A stretch of DNA of 64,000 nucleotides from assembly GCA_030512295.1 (NCBI GenBank), contig JAULSR010000003.1, positions 2,418,001-2,482,000 of the forward strand. The letters are read 5' to 3'. The notes beneath the pieces were generated by a model. The model worked only from the letters and a program-made list of their open reading frames with translations, was not told where the DNA came from and made no database searches. How positions within the stretch are numbered: the first letter of the stretch is position 1; each line of letters opens with the position of its first letter. Positions 32,327 through 45,369 of this stretch are shown here, piece by piece. Source of the stretch: Bombardia bombarda. Its lineage: Eukaryota; Ascomycota; Sordariomycetes; Sordariales; Lasiosphaeriaceae. A program made the position numbers and the translations under genes.

Positions 32327-33480
32327 TCAAGCCGCAAGCAGGTTGTTCAACCCGTATCGCGAATCCGGCTGGCTGAGAACCCTGTGTACCTCGTTTATGT
32401 TAAAAACTCCACTGAAGATTTGATAGTCTGTGGGATAGATGCTGGGTGTCGGCGGTGGCAACTTGACGCTCGAAGAGCTACTGGAAGACTTGGACTTGCT
32501 ACCCGATCCGCTGCTCCCGCCCTTGGACTTTTTCGCGATCTCGTCGAGTATCAGCTGGTGAGTGCACTGTCTCTCATCTTCAAACACGAAGGAGACGGAT
32601 CGAAGCCGGCCTCGTAAGTCGGGGTCATAGAGCAACACCTCTCGCCACAACTCTGCCAGCTCTTGCGGTGGGTTACGCGATGAATTTCCAAGGCCGAAAT
32701 CGCCTATCACAACATTGGTGAAGTCTGCATAGACACAAATGCGGAGTGCTGCTCGAAGCTTATCCTTCACCATCTCCCTTTCGTTTGCGAAGGAGTATTT
32801 GGTGCCATCCGGTGTCAGCTTCGGCCAGCGCATCGGGGGCATCGAGACGACGGGGAGCGCGCGCCAACTACTGGGATGGAGCTTCTCGTATTTGTCGTGG
32901 GGCCCGCGGAACACAACTGAAGCAAAGAGTTAATAAAACTGCTACCATTTTTTGAGAAGGAGAGAGTGAACTAACCAACGTCATTCGACAGTATAGCGCC
33001 GCAACTCGGGATAGGATAGTGCTGAGCAACTGCGGACGAACGTCCCGGAGTTATCAGGTTCAGGGAAAGCGTGCTTCTTCGGCAGAGACGCTCCTCATAT
33101 CCCATTGCAGCAGTCTCCCAGTCTCCGCCAGGTCGTTTATCATTGGCTGCGCAGATGAAGGGGACGGGGCATTGATATTGGGCTGCGCAATTCAATGCAT
33201 AATCCACCGGATCTCCAGTGGACACAACTAAAGGTCTATTAGTTTGTGAGAATGTGTCGAGGAAATGGTATGTATACTCACAAAACTGAGGCGGAGAAAG
33301 ACTTCGTGGTCTCTCGAGCAGGTTGAGCTGCACCAACGGTTGATAGTAGATGTACGAGTAAGGCTGCCATTTGCCCTTGTAGTCGCCATTTGTGATCTGA
33401 GGGATGTAATATCTCTTTGCCTCGGATGCAACCTCGGAAGGCTTTGGCTTTGACGACGACTTGGAACTTCCAGAAGGCAT
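32327..33480 (-). CDS. Microbial-type PARG-like macrodomain protein (DUF2263/TIGR02452)
   Basis: The family is related to poly(ADP-ribose) glycohydrolases, which cut ADP-ribose chains within a macrodomain fold; activity of the fungal members is not established to my knowledge. I infer exons 33282-33480, 32976-33227 and 32327-32916, with introns of 54 and 59 nt (a CTAAT branch in the first), giving 346 residues. The diagnostic segment runs from VPFICAANDKRPGGDWE (residues 88-104) to MGYEERLCRRSTL (108-120). It corresponds to the GGG...QEE catalytic loop, with GGD and YEE in place of GGG and QEE and the catalytic Glu pair kept (111-112). Downstream are AILSNDVVVFRG, LPVVSMPPMRW, VVIGDFGLGNSSRNPP and a Ser-rich insert. 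The first 25 residues are Ser/Lys-rich and probably disordered. A role in ADP-ribose turnover is inference from the fold. Confidence 0.85.
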
Positions 33481-35367
33481 TGTGATGTCAATGAAGAGAG
33501 GTCAAGTGAATATGCTTATCCAACGAGGCTAGCTGACGGCGCGTGTTGATGCGAATGTGTTGGGGGAAAAAAAGCCAGAGTGAGAATAATTGTTGCTAGG
33601 CCTGCTGTGAGCTTAAAGAAGATGTGGTGCAGATGCTGAAGAGCTGAGGAGATGGCTGCGGCCATATATATATACATGAACAGAAACACACAACGATTCA
33701 GAGAATGCGTGTACATAGTAAAAGACACATGCTTCAGTGAGTCGGGTTTGGAATGGCAACCATGTCGTTGTCTAGCAGCAATGCGCAACGCAAGAGGACT
33801 GTATAACTGATCATGTCTCAGAGAAGGCTGGCATGAAAAAGCATGGCCATGGTCGTTCTCTCTACCGGCGATGTGATCTGGAGGATCTGTCAGTAACCCA
33901 CAAATCACCGTCTGTCCTACAACCACAGGTTCCAGGTCCACGGTGAGCGGGATCGCCTAAAAGTAGGTGATAGGGATGGCAGCGAAATAAAGATTGTGCT
34001 GACGCCGGCTGCCGAGACTGTGGTATTGCACATCACTGCTGTGTCGCGGTATATACGCCATCTTGAGACAAATCTGGTATTCCTGACCTGCCGGGACGAT
34101 GGTCTAGAGACATGGGCCTCAACTCCTGCCCCGTGCGTTGGATGTGTTTTGCGTCAAGAAAGATGTGGACCAGAGAGAAGAGAGACGGTGAGATGAAGGC
34201 GCCTGAACACCCGGCTCCCGCTGAAACCAATACTTTGGCCTCAGTAGCCGAGTGCATTGGGCCAGGAGGGCAAATACCAATGACGATAAGACACCCATGC
34301 AACCAAGTAACTCGCTCACTTCGTCTATGACACCATCCTGACAGACTTACTGCGCCTTGGCGGATTAACGACCTAGTCGTGACGGGCCGGTGGTCATCTA
34401 CACTATGGTCGGCGGTCGTAGATCATCGCCCGAGATCGAAGCTGAGGCCCTGTTCTTGAATCGCCCGCCGCCGCCGCCGCAGCCACGTGCTGGCGTGTGG
34501 GTTGATATGGGGCCAACCATGTCTCGACGTCTAACCACAAGCGTGGCCTCATTTCCTTGTTTTCCATTTTGATCGCTCGCTCTTCAATGTGGCCTCCATG
34601 TGTTGGGAGCGGTGGTGCAGGCAGAGAACGTGATATATGAGTAACGGAACAGTGAATACGGGAAGACGACTGACTCGGCTTTGTCCGTTCATAGCAAAAT
34701 AGAAACTTGGTAGGATAGGGTACTAAGTCACAGCAGTAATGATGGATTGGGGATGGAAGAGCCTGGCCTCCAGTCCGAAGCAGACTGGGAGGTTCTCTGC
34801 AGTGGTAGGGCCTTCCATAATAAGATGGAGCGATTACAGTCATGCCTGCCTGTTCTGATATGCTTCCGTTGTGGTTCGAGCCTGGTTGCCTGGGTCTTTC
34901 AAGGAAGGCGCTGTCGTGAGAGGCGTGCTGCTGCTGTCCAACCCCTGTCCGTCATGCCTTCCCTCTTTATTTGCGGGGGAAGGGCCAACCAATTGCAAGT
35001 AGGTTTAGCTTCGAGAAGGGCAGGCGCGATCCGGATCAACCAAATTTCCATGGGCACACTGAGAGGACATGGGAAGGGCGGGACCGGGGATTGGAATCTT
35101 GAATCACGGGGATTAGCGAATGTTTGGTGCCTGCCAAGAAATCCAAGCTCAAGACAGCGACCGTGACCTGCGTCGCGCTTTTTTTTTCGCATCTTGTAAG
35201 CACAACCTGACCACGATTAACCTTCTCAGGCCTTGAAAACTCCACATTACTGTTTGCAACCACAGGATACTAACTGTCAATGCAGCTTGCGAGTTGTGTC
35301 CCAGGATTTATTGGATTGTGGTATTGAGCGAGTGAATTGAGCGAGTGAGCGATTGAGCGATTGAGCG
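33481..35367. promoter_or_regulatory. Divergent upstream region PARG-like/mitochondrial AsnRS
   Basis: About 1.9 kb between divergent starts, longer than the other shared promoters of the housekeeping block. Open frames are short and lack family motifs. The last 42 bases before the AsnRS start form an 8-bp tandem repeat, listed separately. Confidence 0.5.
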
Positions 35368-35369
35368 AT
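35326..35369 (+). repeat. Degenerate 8-bp tandem repeat running into the AsnRS start codon
   Basis: Units of GAGCGATT/GAGCGAGT repeat about five times; the last unit, GAGCGATG, contributes the first bases of the start codon at 35368. Changes in copy number would alter the leader directly before the ATG without touching the reading frame. Confidence 0.75.
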
Positions 35370-37082
35370 GCGGCCAGCCGCCCTGGGAAGAGCTTCCCGG
35401 TACTCTCAAGGTCGCGTCTTCGGTATATCCCACCCCGATCGCTTTCGTCGTTGCTTCTCCCACGAAATCTCCCAGGAAACGTGTAGCTCTGTCGCAAAGC
35501 TTCTGCAGTGGAAGCCTACGCCCGACCATGTAGCGGACAACCCTCCTCAAGTGGTCATCAATGGGTTCGTGCGATCCGTTCGGTCCATGAAATCCATTCG
35601 CTTTGTCGCTCTTGGAGATGGGTCATCACTGGCTCCGCTGCAGGCCATTGTCGACACCAAGCATGCCGAAGGGTACGTATAGTCAATACGAACCCGTGTC
35701 TCGGCTGCTCCTGATACTAACTTGGTATCCGCAGCCTGACCGTCGGCGCCGCTGTCCGCCTCTCGGGTGCTTGGGTATCGTCGCCTGGAGCTTCGCAGAG
35801 CCATGAATTACACGTCAGCAAGGTCGAAGTCCTCGGCCCATCCGACGCCAAAGTACGCATACCCTTAGCTATCCAGTGTGTTGATCTAACAGAGCTGCTT
35901 TCAAAGACCTTCCCCATCCAAAAGAAGTATCAGACACCTGAGTTCCTCCGTACCTTGCCGCATTTGCGGCCGAGAACGCCTCTCAATGCCGCCTTGCTAA
36001 GATTCCGCTCCGATGCGATCGCGTCCTTGACTCAGTTCTTTGCGAGTCGCACCTTCACACAGACACACCCGCCCATCATCACGTCATCTGACTGTGAGGG
36101 AGCCGGGGAAGTATTTACTGTGACGCCCGCCACCGAGACAGCCGATCAAGCCAACACAGATGCTAAAAAGGACGACTCATTTTTCCGCTCCAAGAAATAT
36201 CTCACTGTATCGGGCCAGCTTCATCTCGAGGCTCTGTCGCAGTCAGTCGGCAACGTCTGGACTTTGTCACCCGCGTTCCGTGCCGAGAGGAGCGACACCT
36301 CAAGACATCTCAGCGAATTCTATATGCTTGAAGCCGAGATGAGCTTTGTAGACAACCTTGGGGCTGTTATGGACTTGACTGAAGACATGTTGCGGTTCTT
36401 GGCCAAGAGTTTGTATGAGACCGCAGCAGTCAAAGAGCTTCTTTCGCGGTCTTCTCAGAGTGGCTCAGATCTCGCGCCACTTGACGAGGTAAGGCGACGC
36501 TGGGAGGGTCTGATGGATCCCTCGTGGCCTCGTATAACATACACAGAGGCCCTTGGTCTACTGCAGAAGAATGCAGAAATGTTCACAGAGAAACCTACGT
36601 GGGGTATGAACTTGCAATCCGAGCATGAAAAGTTCATCGCCATGTCTGTTGGGGGAGGCCAGAAACCAGTCTTCGTCACTGACTACCCCCGAGACATCAA
36701 GGCTTTCTACATGCGCCCGAACCAGCCCACCGCCGAACAGCCCAATGCAACTGTCGAGTGCTTCGACTTGCTGGTGCCTGAAGTCTGTGAAATTGCTGGA
36801 GGATCGATGCGCGAGCACCGCCTGGAGCCTCTGCAGGACGCGATGAAGCGACATGGGATATTGAAGCCGGCAATGGATGTGAACGGCAATGTGATCCCTG
36901 ACGCGGACGGAAATGGTCCTACAAGCAATCTAGATTGGTATGTCGACCTGCGCCGATGGGGATGTCCTCCACACGGTGGCTTCGGCCTTGGTTTCGATCG
37001 GCTGCTCTGCTACCTATCTGGCGTTCAAACTATTCGAGACATTGTTGCCTTTCCCCGCTGGGTTGGCCGATGCGATTGTTGA
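35368..37082 (+). CDS. SLM5: Mitochondrial asparaginyl-tRNA synthetase
   Basis: A class IIb aminoacyl-tRNA synthetase that charges mitochondrial tRNA-Asn. Exons 35368-35672, 35735-35852 and 35907-37082 (introns of 62 and 54 nt) join to 532 residues. The N-terminal ~35 residues are rich in Arg, Ser and Ala with few acids, as expected of a mitochondrial presequence. The OB-fold anticodon-binding domain follows (VVINGFVRSVRSMKSIRFV, then LQAIVDTKHAEGLTVG). The catalytic domain has YLTVSGQLHLE, motif 2 FRAERSDTSRHLSEF (about residues 265-279) and motif 3 GFGLGFDRLLCYLSG (from about 499). LTVSGQLHLEAL and the motif 3 context favour AsnRS over AspRS and LysRS. The second intron is a multiple of three without a stop, but the protein aligns naturally only without it. 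The symbol is by analogy with the yeast mitochondrial enzyme. Confidence 0.92.
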
Positions 37083-40000
37083 GAAAATAAACCTTCGGAA
37101 CATGGACTGGTCCCAACTCTGAAGCGATGGCGTTTTTGTGCAACGTGCCATGCGCTGCTCGTTAAAGGCTGCCTACAAGGGAGACCGAGAGATGCGAGCC
37201 TTAGTAGCCCCGCGTACTCAGATTGCACCGTACTTGTCAGCAATTGTACTTTCTCGTCTTTCGACCAACAAAACATACGAGGCATTGCTGCTGCTCTTCT
37301 ACTTCCCGGGACTAGGGTGCACCGCGAGACAATAATCGCGTGAGGCGAGAGGTTTGCCATGTTAGATTTGACGCGGCATGGATAACCAAATCTATCATTG
37401 TACGACCCGATCATCTTACGGCCTTACGTACCCTCGATGTGTCAGGAATTCCTTCGAATCTCCTCATCGGTTGGCTGCATGATCGACAAACCTGAAGGAG
37501 CCGTTGGCGCCGACAAGCATCGACACATAGAAAGACCACATTATGCTATCCTCGAGTCAACCTTCAGTGCAGATAGTGAGAAATGTTGGCCTGCTACTCC
37601 CATGATCTTTTTTTGATGTCCATATGAGTTACAACACTTTCGAGGCAGATGGTCTACACGACCTAACATTCACTGCGATGCTCCTGCTATGACAACTTGC
37701 AAGACCAGCGAAGGCAGATGCACTGCAATTGGCACGTCAGCAATCTGGAATCACATCATGATCAATCTGCTGTTCTAACATGAAAGAACACATGCATCTG
37801 AATACAGCCAGAGGAACCTTTCCAGACTTGACGTTTACGTTGGTTATCTTTGTGCCATTGCTAATAGAGATATAGGAGATACACAGAGTCGTTCTCCATC
37901 TCGCAATACCGGTGAATAATTTTGTGGTTGACACCGAATGTTCAAGTACTACTACCGGCGAACAGCCGGCTCTTCTCCCTCAACGTACACATCTTCAAGT
38001 TCGACGCTTGAGACCGAAACACAGTCCCGTGCATCCTTAAGGAAACGACCACAAGGAATATAGCCCTTTCTTGCTTCCAGAGTTGGAAGACTATATCCCC
38101 ATCGCGTCATGCCCACTGGCGGAGTATCTGACGAACCATGATCTGAACGCTCGAAACTTTTACTGTTCGCGATCGACTACTACGACTACACTTACTCGAT
38201 TTTCTCTCGATTCTTGTGGGCCCTGGGCTGGAACCTACCTCGAAGTCCATCCGCAATACCGACGTGCTTCTCTCTTGGCACTGGAGGGCGATCCACGGTA
38301 TCCATCCTGGACAAGATGTAGCATCGCTCAGCAAGTACTATGAACTGCCGGCACTTCTCACATCATGCATTTCCACTCCGAGTACTGCTTCTAAAGTGCC
38401 TTACTCCCCCACCCCGGTCTGGCTTTGGAATTGTGTGTACAACGCATTCCAACGCATGCCGCAAGATGGCCGAGTGCTGGTTGGATAAGACATCAGTCCA
38501 GTTGCTCTCGTTAATAATACCATCTCCACGCCTTGTGTGTGAAAGGGGTGCTGACTTTGCTGAGCAATGCTCCGGAGTGGTGATATCAGCCTTTCCAAAA
38601 GAAATGGGAATCTGGGCGGTTTGCCGAATCTCCTATCCCTCTCCTGCCCCTCTCCCTTTCTCTACACAGTATTCGCTTTTCGCCTTCCACTTCTGCTTGC
38701 TTGCCGTGGGTGCTGCTGCAACCTTACACCCGCCATCGCATTGGAGCATCCGTGCCGCACACAGTCCCGTCCCCGCATAGCATTCCGGGTTCTCCTAAGC
38801 CGCGCTTTCAATTAAGCACGGTAGTTGAGATTGCAAGAGGCTGATCCGCTCTGTTTCTTTCCTAACCGGGGGGGAAGTGCCAGTCCCCGCCCGCGGCAAA
38901 GGGCCGAGGGATGGGTAAAAAGAGGATGGATATTAGCTCGTCAATCATACATAGTAGATCATGTATGTGTCTCGGGCACCCTGCGCACAGAGCGGGTCAG
39001 TTCAGAACACTCTCGAACAACCTTACCCAGGCTGGAGGGACTTGGTGGCGTTCGTTTACGACGCTGGGTTGCTTGAGGAGCAATATGGACCACGCGGCTG
39101 TGTTGATCACCCACTCCACCTCGGCGCAATCTATTTGAGAAACGTCCACCCCCATTGCAAAGATGGGGGTTTGGTTGGCTGGTGTGTATTGGTCATGCGG
39201 CTTCCTTCCTTCTGTCCCCTGCTGTTGCTTCCTCATCGGCGCGCGCATGGAGGGGGTTTTAATGTTGGGGTTTTGGCAATCTGATATTTTGATGCAGGAC
39301 GGATGGAACTACGATATTTGCCCTTTGGAGGATGGAGGGGGAGGACGGTCGCTCACTCGATATTGAAAGAGCGAGGTTTAAAGCCGAGCGCGTGGTCGGC
39401 TCCGAAAAGGGTTATGAGATATCCGCCGGTTGCCCTCTGCGCGCATACTTTGATATCTAATAACCAGGTGGCTGCCTGGCTGTCTGTCTGTTTGTCAGGG
39501 TGTCGGAGACCGGATATACGGCATGGGACGGCTTGTGCTGTTTTTCTTTTTTTCCCCTCCCTTGCCCTTCCCCTCCCCGCCTCTTCCCCTTCTGCGCGTG
39601 GGTTTATAGGCTGTTGATTAAGCTGGTTCGGAAGATATAGCCCTTTGACAGATATCGTGAGCGGATTAGGCATATATACCGAGATCGCTTGCCGATGATG
39701 TAACCCGAGCTTGAGCCAGGTAGATTGGGGCCGGTCTCTGACGGCAGGGGGTGTCAAGCAAGCAAGCAAGCAAGCATTTACGACGCGAATATGCGTGCGC
39801 GAAGATCGAATGGCCGGGGAAGATCTGGATAGTAGCAACATAGCATAGTAGCGACGGCGGGTCGCTGCTTCTGCTGCTGCTGCTCGCTGCGGGAGAGGCA
39901 GCAAGCTTTTTTTTTTCCTGTGCGATGAATGGATGATGCAGTTGCGACAGAACAGCACAGGGGTTTAGGTAGTTTGATGGCATTTACGGGATACTACTGC

Positions 40001-40590
40001 TTGCTACATTGATGATGTCGGAAAGTGGGACACGTATGCTGAGGATGGACAAATAATAAAAAGGGAGGCAGAGGGAATAGCAATGACTCAAACACAACCC
40101 CAAAGCTGCGACGAGGCAAAGATCGGCATCCTTCGTCTTTCCCCCCCCCCCCCCTTTCCCTCTGTAGAGCAACAACACGGGCCAAGCACTCACGGGGTGG
40201 TCGCCGATTCGAGAAGCTCGACATTGTCGATACAGAATATCTACGAATACAGCTGTCGCTATATGCGTGCAACTCACACCTCGCAAGACTACATACTCGA
40301 TATATATACATGTATATATATACGAATTCGACTGAGTGCATTGATAGGTCTCGATAATCAATCAAGTCCTGCATGCCGCCTCTTAAGAGAGAAATGTATG
40401 TGCGCGTACCACGGAACAACCACAGCACGAGGGAGTCCGCGCGTGGTATAGATTGCACATTGTCGTAGTTGACTCTTTTTGTATGTGGCTTATCTCTCTC
40501 TCTATGTGTGTTATTACTCATGATGGGCACAACCTTGGATGCTGGTTAGGTATGCCAAGCATCGCACATTGTGTTTTTGCTGGCGAGAGT

Positions 40591-40592
<2 letters not shown>

Positions 40593-40652
<60 letters not shown>
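40593..40652. repeat. (GT)n microsatellite, about 30 units
   Basis: An uninterrupted GT dinucleotide tract of about 60 bases in the gene desert. It is long enough to be polymorphic and potentially Z-DNA forming. Confidence 0.95.
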
Positions 40653-40653
<1 letters not shown>

Positions 40654-43600
40654 GTCAGAAGGATGGGTTCGTCCTTTTGCTTTGAGAGGTTACAAGAGAG
40701 AGAGAGACTGGCAATTACAACATATGGCGTACGGGCCGACGGTTCTTCGTTGACGGGCGTGGGGCAAACATGGGAAGGTAGATGTCTTTTATCTTGAGAC
40801 TCAACTTTAGATGGATGACGACGTGATGTCGGTCTAACTGGGGAAAAAAAGCTTAAGTTGATTATGCGATTTTGTTTTAGGTGAGTTCTTGGCTGGGGGG
40901 CGAACGAAGTCAGTGTGTGTTGTGTGTGCGCGTGTGCGTGCGTCTGTCGATGTCACAGGCTGGCTGGCTGTGTATGTATCTGCGCGTGCGTGGCAGGGTG
41001 GTGGTTACATGGGGAAGGACGATGAGCGAGTTGGAAGAAGAAGAAGAAAAGAAGGAAGTGAAAGTCTTGGCATGGGTATGTCGAGCCGGGCGCCAAGACA
41101 ACACAAGAGGGGAAGAAGCAAATCACGATGATAGCCAGGTTGGCAAGGTAGTAGAAATGGATCGGGGTGTGATCCGCTTGCTTGCTTGGTTGGAGTCAAT
41201 CGATCAATCAATGCGCCGAGTTCAATTCTCAAACAACGGGTTGTTACAAAAGTTTAAAAGACTTGTTTCGAAGAACAATAACACTTGTGTGTTTCTTCTC
41301 CTTCTTCTTTCTTCTCAACAGGGAAAGTCGGAACGAGAGACGGGCGTGAGGGAGGGGCGTGAGGGAGGGTGAGTCTAAGTGGACGGGTCGGACACCAACG
41401 TCGCACAAACACGCACCTACCGATACAGGATACCACCTACTCTGCTAACACCACAATAGGTAATTAACTTGATGTGAGTGCATGTTACTGTGTAATGTGA
41501 GAGAAGACACGACTTTTCTCTATGACTCATGAGTTGATCCGATTTTGCCGACCACTACTATACCAAGTATAGATAGTATTCATGAGTTGCTGTGTGCATA
41601 CTTTACCCCTTCTGAGTGAAGTCATGGAATATTCTGTAGGTGATCCGCTCGGGCCTTGATTCGCTTTCGGGTGTTGTTGGCCGAAAAGGGCCGCCGGGAC
41701 GCGGGAAGGGGGTTACCATTTTCTGTTGGTGGGGTCATTTAAAGAAGAATGGGATGGATGGGTGGTGGATTTGTGGAGGTGGTGGTGGTAGCGCAGAAGA
41801 CGCGTCAGCATTTCTCAAGTTTGACTAGGGGTGTGTTCGATTAGCGCTGTTTATTAATTTAGTCTTTGCATGCGAGCTTGGGAGCCTGCTAGTGCTAGGT
41901 AGGAGAATACGGTTAGGGTTTTTAGGGATCACGGCGGGGTTTCTTATTCTCAAAACGTTAAACCTAAACAGTCAGATGGAATTAGGAAAAGAACCCAAGA
42001 TGAAAGCCTAGCCTTAGTGTTGTTGCAGTTATGTAGTGTAGGTTGCTGACTCCGCTGCTTTGACTGGGTTGATCTCAAAAAAAGGAAAATGACTGAGTTT
42101 GTGTGGATTTTATTATATTTATACGGATGTCTCCCTTTGGAATGACTTGTGGATTCAATCGGATCGATGAGCAATGGACGGCAGCTGGGGCAGATCACTC
42201 GCGCTGCCGTACGCTGCTGCATCATCTGCTGTTACTTTATGCACTTTACGGTTGATCTGTGGAGCAAAGGGCTGTCAGCCGCTGCTGCTACTGCTGCCGT
42301 TGCTGCTGCTGCTGCTGCGCTGCGTTGGTTGGAGTCGTGCATCGGTACAGAGGTGAGGAGATCTGACTCGATGATATGAGTAACAAGCACACCAAACTGT
42401 GATTGTGTGTGTGAGAAACCAAAAAACCCACTGATGAGGTAGGTAGGTGTGTGTGTGTGTGTGTGTTTGGTTATCGCACCGCATTTGCTATTATTTATTG
42501 GCTATTACTGGCTGGCTGCGAGATGACCGGCCGGCTTTTTGCTTGTGTAACGGTGGGACATGATTGAGATTGAGTGCGTCGAGTGTGATTGCTCTCGGCT
42601 GTTCTCTCCCCGCCTCCGACCACAGAAGAGGTTCAATTTTCTTTATTTATTAAATTTATTAAATTTATTTTTTAATTTTTAACTAGTTTGCATCCATCGG
42701 CTGCGGCGGCGTTGTCGTCCTCGTCCTCATCGTCGTCGCGGAAGGATAGGAACGAAAATGGGCAAGGACAGGGGCAGGGGGTGGTAGACAGAAGAAGGAG
42801 AGGAGTGAAAAGGGACAAGAAAAAGTGGCCTCATGCCACGGCGGCTCCATGCAAAAACCCCACTGACAAGCGTTGGCTCGGCGTTGGCTCCACTGCGGTC
42901 CCTTGGCTGACACCCGTCGAATCAGCCCTGGCCAAGGGCCCATGCGAGGCGTTCGTTTAATTGCGCACTAGACGCTCGCGAATTAAGCTTAAGCGGTGTT
43001 AGGTCCCCCCCCGTGGGCATTCCTCGGGATTTGGGGGCGGACGGAATGGACGGGGTTGGAGTGGAGCAGAGTGGGGTGGGATGGATGGTTTGGACTTTGG
43101 AGGGTGGGGTGGAGCTTGGCAGGGTACTTTGGGTACCAAAGGTACTACTGTTGCGAGTGCGACAGTGAACAGTTCCGAGATTTGCTCTCGTAAGTGGTTT
43201 TATTTCTGTTTATTGAGATATTCATTCCTGCATTTCAGCTTCCTCTTTTCCCATCCGGGACAATCATTACCCTCAATCGGCGAATTGTCGGATAGGCTGG
43301 AGCGTTGGGGGTGGTGGCCGGTGGGTGGCCGGTGGGTGGCATTTTGCCAAGTCTCTGACAATTAATTCCAAGTTACCACTTAAACTTGACTGTAATTACG
43401 CACCTACTCTGTATTTGACCCCCTTTCCCCACTCCACAGTTTATTTAGACTCGGTCTCAATCTCACCAACCAAGCAAGCCAAGCACCGGATCACGCGGGG
43501 TCAACGAACGTGGTTATTACTGAGATTGTCTGTGGAAGCAATTGCTACATTTGATATGTATGGGGCTTGCAGATCATGGATGATGAGAGTATCCCCAAGT

Positions 43601-44967
43601 GCGGTTTGGCAAATCATCCGCCGCCGCCGCCGCCCATCCCGTTGATACAGCAAGCACATCGAGTGCGACGCAGCCTTGCCAAGTCTCGTCACGATCGCGG
43701 ACATATCCCCTTATGGGGTCAGGAAATGACAAACACCCATCTCCGAATCCCGTAACCAGCACATTGCTCCACTCCATGTTGCCTTTCGCTCTTCCCTGCT
43801 CGTAGTTGTCTTCCAGGTCTTTTTTTCTTCCCTTTTTCTTTTCATTCTTCCGAAAGTTCTGTCAGTCATGTGTCTCATGGATGTGTAACCAGATTAGTTC
43901 GGAACTTGCACACTTTGCGTATTCGCTTGCGTTAACCCGCACACTTGCATATACTCATGCTGATGATGCTTGCGATATTGCCCTGATCTCTTTTGGTTCT
44001 GTGTCACACAATCCTGGTTACACACACATCTACAGGATAGCTCACCTGCCTTGGAAATATACACACTCACTAACCACCAACACCATTCTTTATCATCAAC
44101 CAAACCAAGCAAAGGAGCCGCGCTGGTAGCCAACGGTCAGCAACTAGACTACTACTAGTGTAACAGAACGTGATGTAGGAGCTGCAAAGAGCTTACTAAT
44201 GCTCTGGCAGGTTAACACATAGCGCCAACCAAGGTAGTTCCCCAGTCTAGTACTGGTGGTCTAGACCTACCAAGTAGTATCAGCTGCTGTGACTTTCTAG
44301 TGAACCAAGTATGTAGTAATAGCTAGGTGCCTTCTAACAACCCAGACAAGGCTAGGCTTGCGAGGTTTTATGTTTCAATGCAATGCCCCCAATGCCCCAA
44401 TACTACTCGTTCGTTCATTATCTCTCTTGCGGTCAGTATAGACCTGTGCAGGTGCAGTTTCCTTGGCGTTCGTCCGCCAATGCCAAATGCCAACGAATGA
44501 CTGAAATGCCAACTCGAGCCAAGCTCAGCCAAGCTCAGCCCAGCCCTGTGATGCCGGTACATATCGTTACAGTGCGTGACCAATACTCGACTCGGAGTGA
44601 CATAGGTCAGGTACCTGTGGTACTTTGAGTGGTGATGAGAAATATAAAACGCAGAAGAAATGCCAAGACAAACAAGACAATGCCAAGACATGTCGTCAAC
44701 GCAGAAGGATTCTAATATTTGCTAGGGGTTTTCTTAAACACCTTTCCCTTTCCCTTTCCCTCTGCCTTTTGCTTGCTAGGTGTTATACGTGAGTGTGTGT
44801 CAAATCATGTCATGTGTTGTCACGGTTGCTTGCTTGCGTTTCTTGCTCGCATCTCCCAACACGGGAGTCCGAGCCGAACCAAATACACAGTGCAGAAAAC
44901 GCCAACAAAGTTCCCAACATCCATGCGGCTAGATAAGGGTATTATTCCCACGGACCTTGTTTGCGTA

Positions 44968-45210
44968 CACTACAATCCCTGAATGTTTGTTAGCATGGTT
45001 CTCAGACAGGGTCTATTGCCGTATAAAATACTTCTTTGTAACGAGGGAAATCAGCCACTTTCGAGCCACTTTCCAGGGCATTTGAATCTAAAAACGCCAT
45101 TTTCAGGGAAGATAATCAGCTAGCAAGGGGCCGTTTGTATGTGAGAGTGACTGACTCTACCTAAAACGGTGTCTAGGTACCAAGCTTACAAACATTCAGG
45201 GATTAGAGTG
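44968..45210. mobile_element. MITE-like element copy 1 (243 bp, ~27-bp TIRs, TA flanks)
   Basis: The ends are inverted repeats: CACTACAATCCCTGAATG... on the left, matched on the right by a reverse complement starting CACTCTAATCCCTGAATG, with pairing continuing through GTTTGT(T/A)AGC. TA lies immediately outside each end, as expected of a Tc1/mariner/pogo-type target duplication. It encodes no transposase, so it would be non-autonomous. A diverged second copy lies at 47422-47647. Confidence 0.75.
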
Positions 45211-45324
45211 TACATTGTACTGTGCGAACGAATGAACATGATGGATGCATTCAGTTCAATTCCGCTTTTTTCTCTTTTCCAACCAAGTAAAGTACTTTTG
45301 TTACTTTACTTCTTGTGAAACCTT

Positions 45325-45369
45325 CGGGATTCGCAACCTCGGAATTCGCAACATCGGGATTCGCAGCAT
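45325..45369. repeat. 3 x 15-bp tandem repeat
   Basis: Three 15-base units of the form CGGGATTCGCAACAT differ at one to three positions each. They lie about 115 bp right of MITE-like copy 1. Confidence 0.85.

Noticed and set aside
34868..34885. GGTTCGAGCC resembling a tRNA B box
   Set aside because: No matching A box, acceptor stem or cloverleaf can be formed around it.
39353..39958. 201-codon minus-strand frame with poly-Leu/Ala/Arg stretches
   Set aside because: Length comes from simple repeats (GCAAGCAA, CTGCTG); no recognisable domain.
41910..41935. GGTTAGGGTTTTTAGGG as a telomere remnant
   Set aside because: Only one clear TTAGGG-like unit plus an imperfect one; not enough to call an interstitial telomere.
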